From positions 139,502 to 203,501 of the forward strand of contig MNCI01038330.1 of NCBI GenBank assembly GCA_015680685.1: 64,000 nucleotides of DNA. The letters are read 5' to 3'. The notes beneath the pieces are model-generated. The model made no database searches. It was not told the DNA's origin and worked only from the letters and a program-made list of their open reading frames with translations. The stretch's first letter is position 1, and each line of letters begins with the position of its first letter. Shown in pieces: positions 13,761-25,091 of the stretch. Source of the DNA: Gnetum montanum. Lineage: Eukaryota > Streptophyta > Gnetopsida > Gnetales > Gnetaceae. The translations under genes and the position numbers were made by a program.

Positions 13761-15400
13761 ATAGTCTAAATGTTATGGAATCTCCTCTATGAGAAGGTAA
13801 GTGAGGATGCCATCATACCATTTGGATTATGTGGACATTTGTTCATTAATTACACCAACAAAGAGGAGTTTATCTAGAAATTGGTCAAAGAGTGAACTCT
13901 CTTTTTCTTTTTCATTCCATCATAATTAGAAGATATGGTCAGTGATCATAGTCTCAATCCCCTTTCAATCTACCATTATGAGATCAAATTCTTGCAAGAT
14001 TACAAGCCATCATATGACATGGGGGCTTACCATTGGCTTGTACATTAAGAAGTGGATGGCATTATGGTCAATGTGCACAAACACTTTATATCCAAGCACA
14101 TAATGCCTGAACTTCTCTAGAGCATATACTACCATCATTAGTTCTTTTTCCATTGTAGTGTAATCTAGTTGTGCACCCACAATTCTTTGACTTGCACAGT
14201 GAATGTAATATCTACATTTCTTATTATCCAACTATGTAAGCATAGCTTCCAAGGCATAATTTGATCCATTTGTCATTATATGAAATGGTTTGGACTAGTT
14301 AGGAGCTTGTAGAATTAGAGTCTATATGAGCTTCTACTTGATGTTATAGAACATATTTTTGCATTCCTTGGTCTATATGAACGAAACATATTTCTTTGTT
14401 AGCTTGACCAATGGTTTTGTTATCTTAGAGTAATTCTCTATGAATCGTTGGTAGTAACCAGTGTGTCCAAGGAATGACTAAACATCTTTAAAAGTTTCCC
14501 ATTGGTGAGTTACTCCTTAGATGATCCTTATCATTTTAGTGTCTACCTCAATCCCTTCCTATGAAATTATGTGCACCAATATAATGTTTTCTTAGACTAT
14601 GAGAGGGATATTTTATGAATTGAGCCATAGGTTTGTTTTTACACATCCTTTGAGTACTTTCTCAAGGTGGTGTAAGGCTTATTCGAATGTAGCATCATAA
14701 GGAAGAAGTCATCCATAAAGACTTCCACTCTGCTACTAATCTATTGCTAAACGATGCTTAAGACTAGGTGTTGAAAAGTGGTAGGAGAATTGGGTAGACC
14801 AAAAGACATCTTGTGATATGTTAAGGTTCCCTAAGGATTTGTGAATGTTGTTTTGGCTAGGTCTTCTTGTGGGATCTAGATTTGGTTATAGCCATTATAA
14901 CCATCTAGAAAACTATAATAGCAATGCCCAAATATGACATCAAACACTTGATTAATGAGTGATAATGAAAAATAATCTTGAATGTTGCCATGTTTAATAG
15001 CCTAAAGTCAATACAAACCTACCATTTCCACCTTTTATTAGCACTATCATGAATGGGTTGACCCACTCACTATCCAAAATGGGATGGATTAACCCTACCT
15101 TAAGGAGTTTCTCAATCTCCTCTTTGATGATTTGCTTTAATTTTAGGTTCAACCACTGTTGTGGTTTCCTGCTTGGCTTCATGGATAGATAAATATAAAT
15201 GTGATGTTGGCATATTTGTGGATCAATTTTAGTGAGTTTAGGATATGACCAGGAAGAGGCTGATGGCCATCTATTGACCACTTACAAAATTTTTACTATT
15301 TTCTTGAGATAAAGTTTGGCATTTAGTATGACTGACTTGCCATTTTTCAAAAATGCATATTCTAGGCTAGTAGGTAGAACTTTCAACTGTAGGGGCTCTT
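13761..15400 (-). pseudogene. element A reverse transcriptase and RNase H (degenerate)
   Basis: The open piece 14994-15281 encodes the RT N-terminal block (KQIIKEEIEKLLKVGLIHP, then DSEWVNPF), the usual fingers segment of gypsy RT. Broken frames between 14,300 and 14,990 keep the thumb and connection pattern (ALHHLEKVLKGCVKTNLWLN, ending near GAHNFIGRD). The piece 14010-14231 is the RNase H core: QLDYTTMEKELMMVVYALEKF, then VFVHIDHNAIHFL, retaining the Glu and Asp of the active site. A WYDGILTYLL tail links it to integrase. Together these copy genomic RNA to DNA and degrade the template. Several in-frame stops and a lost YxDD motif make it inactive. Confidence 0.8.
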
Positions 15401-16130
15401 ATTTGAAATTCTTACAGATCTTCAACTATCCCCAATTGGTATCATCATTTTCATTATCAGAGATTTGGTAATGAACTTGCTTTAGCTTATTCATTCCTAT
15501 GACATAAGCACATGTCAGGCTCTTAGTAGGTTTCATACATATTGTGCTACTTTTAGAATCAATAGTAAACCAGTAGGTGCCCTCTTGTTTTGTGGCTACT
15601 ACATACAAACACCTTTGAATATCTGCTTCATGTGCATACTACCTGCATGGGAAAATGGATGCTTATTTCATTGGTCATAGTTTTTGCACAAAATTGCACC
15701 CAATATCAATGTACATGATGCATGGAACTCACTTCTTCTTGATTTTTCTGAATGCGTTTTCTTTAGATATTTCTAAGAAAAGATCTTTTATGCCCATTCT
15801 CACATCAATAGTGCTTAGCCATGCCCTTCCCATAATTATTGGGAAGTCCCTTGTTATAATTCTCAACCTTGATTACTAGGAAATTAGTAGGATAAGACCA
15901 CCCATAGATAGTGGTCATAATGTCTTCTACTAGTTCCAATGAAATAGTAATGCACTAATCTACCAATTCTAATTGGATATTGTGCTTCTTGAGAGGTGGT
16001 ACATTCCAAGTAGTATACATCTCATGAGAAATCAAGTTAACAGTAGAACTTGAATCAAGAAGAGCTTTAAATGGTTCATTCGCAACTATCTGTAAATAGA
16101 TAAGAGGTGTTCTAGAATCAACTAATTTCT
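15401..16130 (-). pseudogene. element A aspartic protease (degenerate)
   Basis: Minus strand near 16,050 encodes ALLDSSSTVNLISHEMY, the retroviral-type protease site with Asp-Ser-Gly changed to Asp-Ser-Ser. Further on, GRAWLSTIDVRMGIKDLF is the conserved G-R-x-W-L block of these proteases. The piece 15426-15608 lies between protease and RT. In the active element this domain would cut the gag-pol polyprotein. The Gly loss and several stops indicate it is dead. Confidence 0.65.
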
Positions 16131-18438
16131 TGGAAAGGTTACCAACCCAAAACCCAATTAGATATAATGTGAGTAAACATAATAGTATATATTTTGGATA
16201 TAATTTTGTTTGAAGGGTTCTTAATCGAATGGTTTCTAGAGGATGAGGTAGGAGTAGGCTGACCGACTGCCTAATTTTATGAGGGATTAGTAGGACTATT
16301 GGATCAAAAAAATGGTCTCTTAAGAGTATGAGGTTCTAAACCATTCAGTTGATGAACTGGTTGTAGATTGACAACCCTAGTAGTACTACGTTGCTATGGT
16401 TGGGCTAGAAGTTCACCCTAAACTAATGCACTAGGTAGTAGCTACATCGAGGATGGAGGACCAAGTGTAAGAATAGGAGGAGGATAAGGATGAAATGTGG
16501 TATCCCTCTTAGAATGTGGAGAATGAGTTCTATAGTATTCAGAAGGATAGTAGTGATTTTGGAAAGGAGAAATGTAACTAGAAGAGTCACATGGAGATAG
16601 GGGTTGCTAAAAGTTATATTCATATGGATATGGTTACTTGTAAGGGTACAATTACCTTGGTGGTGGCATTCCCCATGGGTGTGGTTGCTGCCACTATTAA
16701 TATTTCTTGTACAATTGTGGTGGAGTTCCAACTTTGATAACATTATTATAGCTAATGGAATTACTTAGGATTTCCTTGAGGATAAGGAAATCTTTTGGGT
16801 GTTTCTCATTTTGCTAGTCATGGATTCAAAGCATACATCCTTGACTCCTATAAGTGTGACATGATGGGATAACATTTCTTAGGATGTTCATACTGATAGA
16901 TGTCACATTGACCATCATCATCTAATTTAGTTTTTACAACTTCCTCTACTATAGTAATCTTTCCCTTACCGCTTAGTTGGCACATTCAACTTCCTTTTGC
17001 CTCCTATGATTATAATCACTAATCTTTTCTTTGGAGTCTTTAGCAATTTTTGGGACAACTTGAAATATACTATCCATAGAGTCCCATAATTAATCTACCT
17101 TAGCTAAAATTATAGAGGCAAATTTCTGAATCAACAAGGATTTTCTATTCACCACCTCATCAAGTGATGATTCCTCCTCATTATCATAAAATTGGACCTC
17201 CCTCTTGTAAATGGAAGGACCTCAGTTGTATTATTCTACTCTTTTATGTTTTATCAGCTCTCCTTCTAATTTTGGTGCTTGCTTAATCAACCTTTGGATT
17301 TGATGGACTCTTAATTCTAATAGTCTTCATTGGGTGTAGATCCCAAGAGTTCTCCTTGTTTCAAAGCAAAGCCCATCTATGATGTTGTCAAGTTCTTCCT
17401 TCTAAGATTAACCATGGCCAGGGCATTGGTGTAACAAGGAATAATATCTACCCATGGCATCATCTAAGGACTCATGTGTTCCTTGCTTCCAACTATTGAT
17501 CTGCCTTCTTAGATTGGACACTTTAGAATATGTTTGATACTTGTTGAATAGCTTAAGTATCATACTCTATCTATGGATTGATTTCAATTCCAAGGACCAA
17601 TTGTAGCTTTATGTTTCTTTGATGAGTGTCCTGAGAAATAACTTAAGCTTTTGGTAGTTTTTTTTATGTTTCGTAACGCACAAGCATTGTGAAAAGTGTG
17701 AATATGATTTTTTGGATTGGAGTTATATCCCCCCTCAAGCTCAGGGATGTTGTTCATATTCAATCTCTTGATCCTGCTATCTTTTATGTGCCTTGTTGAA
17801 ATTCTCACCACCTCCTTGATGTTTAGCACGCTTTAGGTAGTGAAAAAATGATCATAATATCCATGATCTTGGTGCCTACAATGCCCTCTTCTACCCCTTT
17901 GTTCATGGTAACAAGCCTTTCTTGCATGCCCATGCCCTAGATCTTGACTTTCTTGACAAGCCCTATGATCATCTTTGTCCCATCAGTCACCTCCATCATG
18001 ATCACATCCCCTATGATTGTGTTCAAAGCTAAAAGAGGAAGAAGATAACACTAAATTTGAAGAGGAAGGAGGACTAACACCAGTAGATTTCCTGCCACCT
18101 CTTCTTTAGTGGTCACGACCATGATCATGATCATGCTACTTACCCATCTTCCTACTGTGATTCTCCTAATTGGATCCACCTTTGTCATGGGATCAATTCT
18201 TAGTAGAACTAGGATTATGTATCATGGAATACAAGTTTTGGTTTTGACCTCATTCACCAAACTCAGAGAGAGGATTCCCTTTATACAAAAAAATCCTAGA
18301 GAAGGATTATCCATCATTGTTTTGGTAGCTTAAGAATGAGGAATCATTGTACCACTTCCCCTTCACAAACTCATAGTGCTACTCTAGCTATCAATCCCTT
18401 AGACATTATGCATTTGTGGGATGATAATCCATGACATC
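16131..18438 (-). pseudogene. element A gag, C-terminal and central part
   Basis: Minus strand 17584-17829 encodes NNIPELEGGYNSNPKNHIHTF, the start of the plant retrotransposon gag fold. It is followed near 17,400-17,540 by LKLFNKYQTYSKVSNLRRQI, WKQGTHESLDDAMGRY and LLHQCPGHG, the classic core of Athila/Tat gag that packs RNA into particles. Regions 16,140-16,750 and 17,900-18,430 are His/Pro/Arg-rich coding-like text in broken frames. The gag frame is interrupted at 18,443 by insertion of element B; the rest of the N-terminus and the leader are at 50406-50809. Confidence 0.7.
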
Positions 18439-18443
18439 ACTAT
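18439..18443. repeat. target site duplication of element B, left copy (ACTAT)
   Basis: ACTAT precedes the TGTAACG start of the B LTR and is repeated at 50401-50405 directly after the other LTR. The target is the gag region of element A. Confidence 0.95.
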
Positions 18444-19407
18444 TGTAACGATGGAAAACGTTGATCTCTAGAAAATACGAAACAAAAATCCCTGTACACA
18501 ATCTTAACCATGGATCCGTGCGAGGGCCGTGCTGGAGAAAACGAATACGCGGTGCCCTAAACGGTCTTGTCGATCAGACAAGGACTTACTCTATCAGTAA
18601 ATAGAAGAATATCACGATAATATGTGTATTATATAGATATTCCATGAAATAGATTGATTCGATGAATCGTGAAAGGAGTAGAAAATGATGTAAATAAATT
18701 GAAATAACGACAATGTCAATGGGACAAGGAGGATCAGATTTAAGAAATATTTGCAATTCCAAGATCTATGTTTTGACTTGAAGACTGAGAATATTGTATA
18801 TAAAGTTCCAATGACAAACTCCGCTTAGCTTGCGTGAAGCATACAGAAAATAACAAGAAAACTATTCAACAAGGAGTACAGAATGAAGCTCAGTCTACCT
18901 CGTAAGCCAAAGATGGAATGCAAGGAAGGCCAAGCTTGGATGTCTATCGATCAACTATTTCTGATCAATAGATCTTGCCAACCACACTAGACGATCTCTC
19001 TATCTTTGATTTGTTCCCTTTGCCTTCGGTAGTCTCTACTCAAAACTACCAATGATCGCCAATGGAGAGAACTGTATTTTCACCAAAGGACTAATCACTC
19101 CTGCTGCCAATGATCAAGCAAATGTCTTCTGTCTCTGCTTAAAATGTGATAGTTTCCAAAAAAGCCCAAGATGAAGATGATCTCCTCCTCCCCTTTCTTT
19201 CTTTGCCAACTAGAGTATTTATAGGTTCAATAGTACGTGGAGAAGGGACGACCCTGATGACATGTGTCTTGAACCTTCAAAATACCATTGACTTGGCAAA
19301 CTTTATGTTGAAACTGGTCATGTCGCATCATGTCTTTTGGAAAATGAGGCAAGGTATGTTATCAACCACTTTTGCTGAAGCCGCTTCATGATTACGCACA
19401 ATACGCT
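18444..19407 (-). repeat. element B 3' LTR, left part (interrupted by element C)
   Basis: 964 bp matching 48798 onward. It stops in the middle of U3 where element C is inserted and resumes at 36948. Minus-strand TATA box CTATAAATA is at 19216-19224. Confidence 0.95.
19403..19407. repeat. target site duplication of element C, left copy (ACGCT)
   Basis: ACGCT here and at 36943-36947. The uninterrupted B LTR has one related copy at the same place (near 49758, ACACT), so the duplication arose when C inserted. Confidence 0.95.
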
Positions 19408-20978
19408 TGTAATGACGAAAAATGTCGGTAGCTAGAAAATACCAAATAGAATTCTATGTACACAGTTTTAACCACGGATCCGTGCGAGGGCTATGCTGAA
19501 AAAAACGAATCTGCGGTGCCCTGAACGGTCTTTTTGATTAGACAGGGACTTACTAATCAGTAAACCGATGGAAAACACGAATGTTGTGTGGAATGATTTG
19601 ATTCGACGAGTCGCAAAATGAGGGGAAAGCAATGTAGATGAATTACAACGATGATAACGCTAACACGGTAAGAAGAAGCAAATGTGAGAGAAATGCGTGG
19701 TTTCAAGATCTGCGTTTTGACTTGAAGAATGAATATTTTGTATACCACGTTACAATGGGGAGACCTCGATTACTTGATGTAAAACAAACACAAAATAACA
19801 AGAAACTGTCCAAGCAGAAGTACAGAATAAAGTCTGATCTACCTTGTAGGCCAGAGATGGGATGCAAGGAAGGTCAAGTACTGACGTCTATCGATCAATT
19901 GCTTTTAATCAATAGAAAACTCACAAACCACACCATATGATCTCTTGATCTCTGATCTGCTCCTTTTGCCTTAGGTAGTCTTTGCTTCAAACTGCCGACG
20001 ATCAGCAATGGAGAAAGTTGTGTCTTTGCCAAAGGGGTTATCACTCCTGCTACCAATGCTCAAGTGAAATATGCTCTGTCTCTGTTAGAAGGTGATGTGA
20101 TCAAAAGTTGCCGAAGTGCTGCTCTCTCTACTTCTGTCTCTATGTTTTCTCTATTTTTTCTTGCTGCCTCTTTTTTCCTTTTTTGCCAACTGGGACATTT
20201 ATAGGTTTGACAATATGTGGAGCAGGTCTAGTTGTGATGACACGTGTCTCAAATCTTTCAAAATTCCATTGACCTAACCAGCTTTGTGTTAAACTTTATG
20301 ATTATGCACAATACGCTCATTTGCGTACTATGCGTGTGAATAACAGATGTGCGTCATGCATGTCTCAACTGACTTTAGGCTACATTACGCTCATTCACGT
20401 TGTGTCACGTGCAAGAGTGTAACAAAGCATGAAAATAATGGATTCAAGCTATTTTACGCTCGTTTACGCCGTCGAGTGTAATGAAGCATAAAATGATGAT
20501 TAGCTTGGCAATGCATTACGCTGAGATACGCTGCATTGTGTAATTTGCGTAAGGTGATCTATTTGCAAGAAAAGGAAAAAGAGTTGATCTGTTGTGCTTC
20601 TTTTGACCTTTTTGAGGCTCATTATGCTGCCATGCATAACAGAGTGTAAACTCAGCCTTGGATAAAGGACTTAGCAAAATATATGAGAAGTCGCATATTA
20701 CGCTGCTTAAGCCTCTCTAGATGCCGAAGTTAGTCACCTTCTGATACTAGAACTTTTTGAACAGAATCACGCTAAGCATCATTACGCTACGTCGCATGAT
20801 ATAGTGTGCAAAGATAAAACATAGTGATGTTGGAAATCTGCAAAGGAAATCAAAGACTTGATGCTACGCGCCTCTTTGTCTTACTTTGCCTTGTTCTCCC
20901 TCTTGAAATTTGGTCATGTATTCTTGCCTGATCGCGAATCTTTGCCTGAGGTTGACTCACAATTTTCACGGTGTTTCA
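19408..20978 (-). repeat. element C 3' LTR
   Basis: 1571-bp direct repeat of 35372-36942. The plus-strand ends are TGTAATGACG and GGTGTTTCA. In element orientation U3 is the right part (20205-20978); it contains many copies of TTACGCT or its complement AGCGTAA. A 100-codon plus-strand ORF (19638-19940) is kept in both LTRs only because the LTRs are copies of each other. Confidence 0.95.
20196..20204 (-). promoter_or_regulatory. TATA box of element C 3' LTR
   Basis: Minus strand CTATAAATG, matched at 36160-36168 in the 5' LTR and by CTATAAATA in B and A. It lies about 775 bp from the U3 end of the LTR. Confidence 0.65.
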
Positions 20979-20993
20979 ATGGCCCCTGTTTGT
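20979..20993 (-). other. polypurine tract of element C
   Basis: The minus strand reads AAACAGGGGCCAT and is followed at once by the LTR start TGAAACACC. Element B has AAAGAGGGACCAT at the same place (37587-37600). Confidence 0.65.
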
Positions 20994-22140
20994 TGATATT
21001 TAGAGGGCGTGCTCGAAAGACATCGATAAAGAATACGAAACACCGGATTGGTAAAAGTACCAACAGCGTCCATCAATGGCCACTCAAGTGTTTCCTTGTC
21101 AACATAGAAGAGCAAGGATGCAGGGTATGGGAGATAAGGTGATTTGGTAGGAAATAGGTTTGGGAAAGACTTAAATGAGTTAGGATGGTAGAAGTATGGA
21201 ATACGCTCATTAAACACACAGAAACATATGCATACTTATATTAACAGGAATGCTTTCAGACGAGCATAGCGCATCAGTCTGAGATTTCTCTATTATAGAC
21301 TATAGTAGGAATGCTTGCAAAAGGAGCACAACGCGGCGCTTCTGCGATATCTCTGCAATGACATTTAATTGCGTTACGCCAATTTGTGGACTCGATGGTA
21401 ATGTGAGTGCGGAAAACGAGTGCTTGCGTATGTAGCTTTTGCATATAGGAAGCAGATTGTAGGGATGAAGTGGATTAAGAGCCAAGGGTAGGGTTATAAG
21501 GAGGAGCGGGATGCCCTTCTAAATGAACAGGCTAACCTGAGCAGCAATTTCAAAACTTTGTTCGTACTTTATCGCTCAAATGAACACACCTTTGAACGAC
21601 GTCCCGAAGCAAGTAACCTGCAACCACAGAAGAAAACAGAGGATGCCATTGTCTGTGCAAACTAAAGGCAAGGTTGTTGAAACAAGTGCTACTAGAGGCA
21701 AGATGAAGTGATCAGACCATGAAGGAGGAACTATAGCACGAGGCCCGATTTTTCACCCTTAATGCTTGACCCAGCATATCGCCGCCAAAGAACATCAGAC
21801 TCGGTGCATCTGACTAGTTATGCAAAGAACCGACCAGATGAATCTGTGAAGCCAGGGCCTGATAACGATGATGAGCAGAGAGCCCCAAAGCCGTAGTTGA
21901 TGTGCACGCCTTTGGGGCTCCGAACGGCGAAACTAACCTCTCAGAGGTACCACCGCTAGAATAAATGCGGAAATGGCATCTCCGAGGGGTCAGTAGTATT
22001 CCCTTCGGCACATCCGAGGAATCAGTAGGATGCCTGTGAAGTAGTGATGCTGGGACTGTCCCAGCATCCCATCCCATGTATGTTGCAGCTGCACAGAGAT
22101 AATCATGCTTGCTTGAGTTGCATGAGAGAAGTTTGTACAC
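20994..22140. other. element C 3' untranslated spacer
   Basis: About 1.1 kb between polypurine tract and the repeat array, homologous to 37601-38800 of B. Open frames such as 21814-22140 on the minus strand are not conserved in B. I see no gene. Confidence 0.6.
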
Positions 22141-22752
22141 CCCAGTTTTAAGTCCTGGGAGATTTTCATTGCTAGTTTTAAGTCTCAGCAGACCATGGTC
22201 CTAGTTTAAATCTGGGCGGACCGAAAAATGCTAGTTTTACGTCGTAGCAGATGGTGGCGGGGCTGATTTATGGTCTCAGCAAACCGTGCTATGGATGTCA
22301 GTTTTATGTCATGACCCAGGGACAAGTATATGCTGTTTTGATATCTCAGCAGATGGTTACTTACCTTCGTCAGTTTTATGTCATCACAGACAGCCGGTGC
22401 CAGTTTAGCGTCGTGGCGGACACGTGCAAAAGATGCCAGTTTTTCGTCTTGGCGGACCTATACAACATTGCCAGTTTTACGTCATAGCAGACGGTTACAA
22501 CTTGCCAGTTTTGCGTCATGGCGGACGGTCAGTACTAGTTTAGCGTCGTGGCGGACGCGTGACGAGAGTGTCAATTTTACATCGTAGCGGACGTTTGTTG
22601 CTAGTTTTACGTCATAGCAGACGGTTACAACTTGCCAGTTTTGCGTCATGGCGGATGGTCAGTACTAGTTTAGCGTCGTGGCGGACGCGTGACGAGAGTG
22701 CCAATTTTACGTCGTAGCGGACGTTTGTTGCCAGTTTAGCGTCGTAGCGGAG
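22141..22752. repeat. tandem hairpin-forming repeat array 1 in element C
   Basis: About 17 imperfect units of roughly 33-38 bases, each with a core of type CCAGTTTTACGTCGTAGCGG. Each core contains GTC, six bases, GAC (for example GTCGTAGCGGAC, or the longer GGTCTCAGCAGACC), so each unit can form a short stem. Linkers vary in length. Units 22471-22600 are copied almost exactly at 22601-22730 (130-bp period), a recent expansion. The array follows the integrase stop on the minus strand. A homologous array is at 38810-39362 in B. It is not a CRISPR array. Confidence 0.85.
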
Positions 22753-22790
22753 GATTGTTGCCATACCTGATATTCACACTGTAGATGTTG

Positions 22791-24194
22791 CTAAATGTAG
22801 TACCGCTTTAGATATATGTGATTTACAGGATTCGATAAATCACTGTTGTCTGTATCTGCCAACTTGAATGCACCATTGCTGTATGCATCAGTCACCAAGA
22901 AAGGGCCCTCCCAGTTTGTAGAGAATTTGCCTACTGGTTCGCAAATGGCCTTGAGAACTAGATCTCCCTTCTTGACCAGACACTGTTGAAGATTGTGACA
23001 ATGTTTTTGTCTCTGCTTGTCTTGATACCTTTCAATTGTATCAAGCATCTGTATTCGCTTCTCTTCCACTGAATCCAAATCAGTGACCTGAGACTCAGTG
23101 TGTTGAGCCTCATTTATAATGGTGGAGACGACCATTCTCAGAGAAGGAATTTGCAACTCGAGGGGCAACACTACTTCAAATCCGTAGACTAGGCTATAGG
23201 GCATATTGTCTGTAGCCATCCTACATGTAGTATGATACGCCCATAGCACATAGAGGATTTTTTCGTGCCACCGTCTCTTATTGCTGTCGAGCATTTTCTA
23301 GAGCAGATTGATGATGACTTTGTTGGTTGCTTTGGCTTGACCATTCACTTCCAGGTAGTAGGGCGAGGAAAAAGATTATCTAATGTCAAGGCTATCACAG
23401 AAGGATTTGGTTTCTATGCTACTAAACTGCGGCCCATTGTCGGTCACAATAGTTATCGGGAGACCAAATCTGGTTACTATATTATCTAGGATAAAATGGC
23501 AAATCTATTGAGATGTGATCTTTCATAAAGGGACAGCTTCTACCCACTTCGTGAAATACTCAGTAGCGGTGATTATGAAGCTATGACCTACTGAAGATTT
23601 CGGTGTGATGGGACCTATGATGTCTAGTCCCCATCATTGAAAATGCCATGTTATCTGAGTTGTATGCAACTCTGTAGGCGACACGTGTATGAGATTTGGG
23701 TGACGCTAACACGTGTCACAGGTTTTAACTTTTGTCTGGCAATATTTTTCCATGTGTGGCCCGTAGTATCCTAAGCGATGGATTTTTAAAGCCATAGCCC
23801 GGGGTGCTACGTGTCCTCCACATAGTCCCTCGTTAACTTCACCAACTATATGTTGCACTTGGTTTTTGTCGACTCAAGTAAGCAGCATGCCATCAAAAGA
23901 TCATCTACAAAGAGCACTGTCTCCTATAATGATGTATTGTCTAGCCCGCTTGCGGATTGAATCTTTCTACGCGTGTGTCAATTCAGGTGGTAGCTTGCTC
24001 TGTAGGAGGTAATTTTTAATGTTGTCGTACCATTTTGGCATGATCTCCTCAAAAAGAGAAGATATTTGCACCGCTTGAATGATGGGATCTGTGCAGTCTG
24101 TTATTAATGCAGAATAGGTGTCGAACAAGTGTGAAGGCACATTTAAGGCTAGAGTAGCCAGTGCATTGGCGAGTGTGTTGTTAGCGCGTGGCAC
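22791..24194 (-). pseudogene. element C integrase (degenerate)
   Basis: Minus strand. The N-terminal zinc region has HVAPRAMALKIHRLGYYG followed by CQTKVKTCDTC (a His...Cys-x2-Cys pattern). The core has TATEYFTKWVEAVPL, with Glu at the place of the usual first Asp; TDNGPQFSS, with the second Asp kept; and NGQAKATNKVIINLL, with Lys where the catalytic Glu belongs. The C-terminal part (22791-23294) is open: WHEKILYVLWAYHTT, SLVYGFEVVLPLEL, KKGDLVLKAI, GKFSTNWEGPFLV, ending KRYYI and a stop. It would insert the cDNA into the genome, but the altered triad and stops in 23295-23966 make it non-functional. The same two altered residues occur in B. Confidence 0.85.
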
Positions 24195-25091
24195 GTGTTG
24201 GGCATCGATGGTCGTGAACGACTTCAGAAGATCTTTAGCCTTATCATAGTAGGGCTACAAATTTGTATCCTTGTAGGCGTAGACTCCTGTGATCTGATTT
24301 ATGATGAGCATCGAATCACCTCTAATTGTCAACTGTCGAACATCGAGTTCGCTGGTAATTAGTAATCCTTTGAGGAGCCCCTCGTACTCTGCTACATTGT
24401 TCGTACAGGGGAAGGTCAAGCGATAAGCGTGGAGAAGTACATCCTCAGGTGATAGTGTAATAACGGTGGCAGCACTACCACCTCTGGCGGTTGAAGCTTC
24501 ATTGAAATACATCGCCTCGAGGCCTATCAAGATAGGGCTTAAACTATGTACATGTTCGTCTGGGAACTTCGGCTCTATAGTTATGTGGTTGTTAATTGGT
24601 GATGTTACTAACTGGTCAGCTATCGCTTGGCCTTTCATAGAAGATTGGCCAATATAATGCAGATCGAATTCTACCTTGATAGCCTTCCAGCGAGCTATTT
24701 TGCTACTTTCATAGAGATTGTGCGTAATGGCCCTAAGGATGTTATTTTTGTAGATGATGTTAACTTGGCTACGGAAAAGATAATGTCTACACTTTTTTAG
24801 CGTAAATACTAATGCTAGGAAATTACGCTCTACTTCGTTGTACCTCGTTTTGTACGCACATAGAGCGTGACTCAAATAGTAGATGGGCACTTCCGACCCA
24901 TCATCCCTCCTTTGACAGAGTAATGCTGCTAACGCTACGTCCGAAGTTGTGAGGTAAATGTAAAATGTTAGGTCCCTTTGTGGGGGGAAAACCATTGGTA
25001 AACGTTGGAGTTCCTGTTCTAGGCTATCAAACACACGCTGACAATCGTCTATCCATTCGAAATTAACCCCCTTTTTGAGAAAATGCTGCAT
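24195..25091 (-). pseudogene. element C RNase H plus archaeal-type RNase H
   Basis: One 278-codon open stretch (24255-25091) contains two RNase H domains in series. The first, about residues 45-135, has ALAALLCQRRDDG, YYLSHAL and NEVERNFLALVFTLKKCRHYL, but its later Asp region reads IIYKNN, a damaged site. The second, about residues 190-275, has MYFNEAST where Asp-Gly-Ser is expected, then TNNVAEYEGLLKGL and IRGDSMLIINQITG, keeping the Glu and Asp of that site. A second archaeal-type RNase H after the RT-linked one is a hallmark of plant Tat-lineage elements. The first ATG shown is internal; the domain is continuous with RT upstream. Confidence 0.85.

Noticed and set aside
19638-19940. 100-codon plus-strand ORF, repeated at 35602-35904
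   Set aside because: The two copies are in the two LTRs of one element, so the similarity is automatic. The homologous part of the B LTR is not open.
21814-22140. 108-codon minus-strand ORF before array 1 of C
   Set aside because: Not open in B and without a recognisable motif.
22141-22752. CRISPR-like array (short repeats with variable spacers)
   Set aside because: Repeat units are imperfect, linkers vary and are themselves repeated, no cas genes exist, and the context is a plant retrotransposon. It is a minisatellite-like array.
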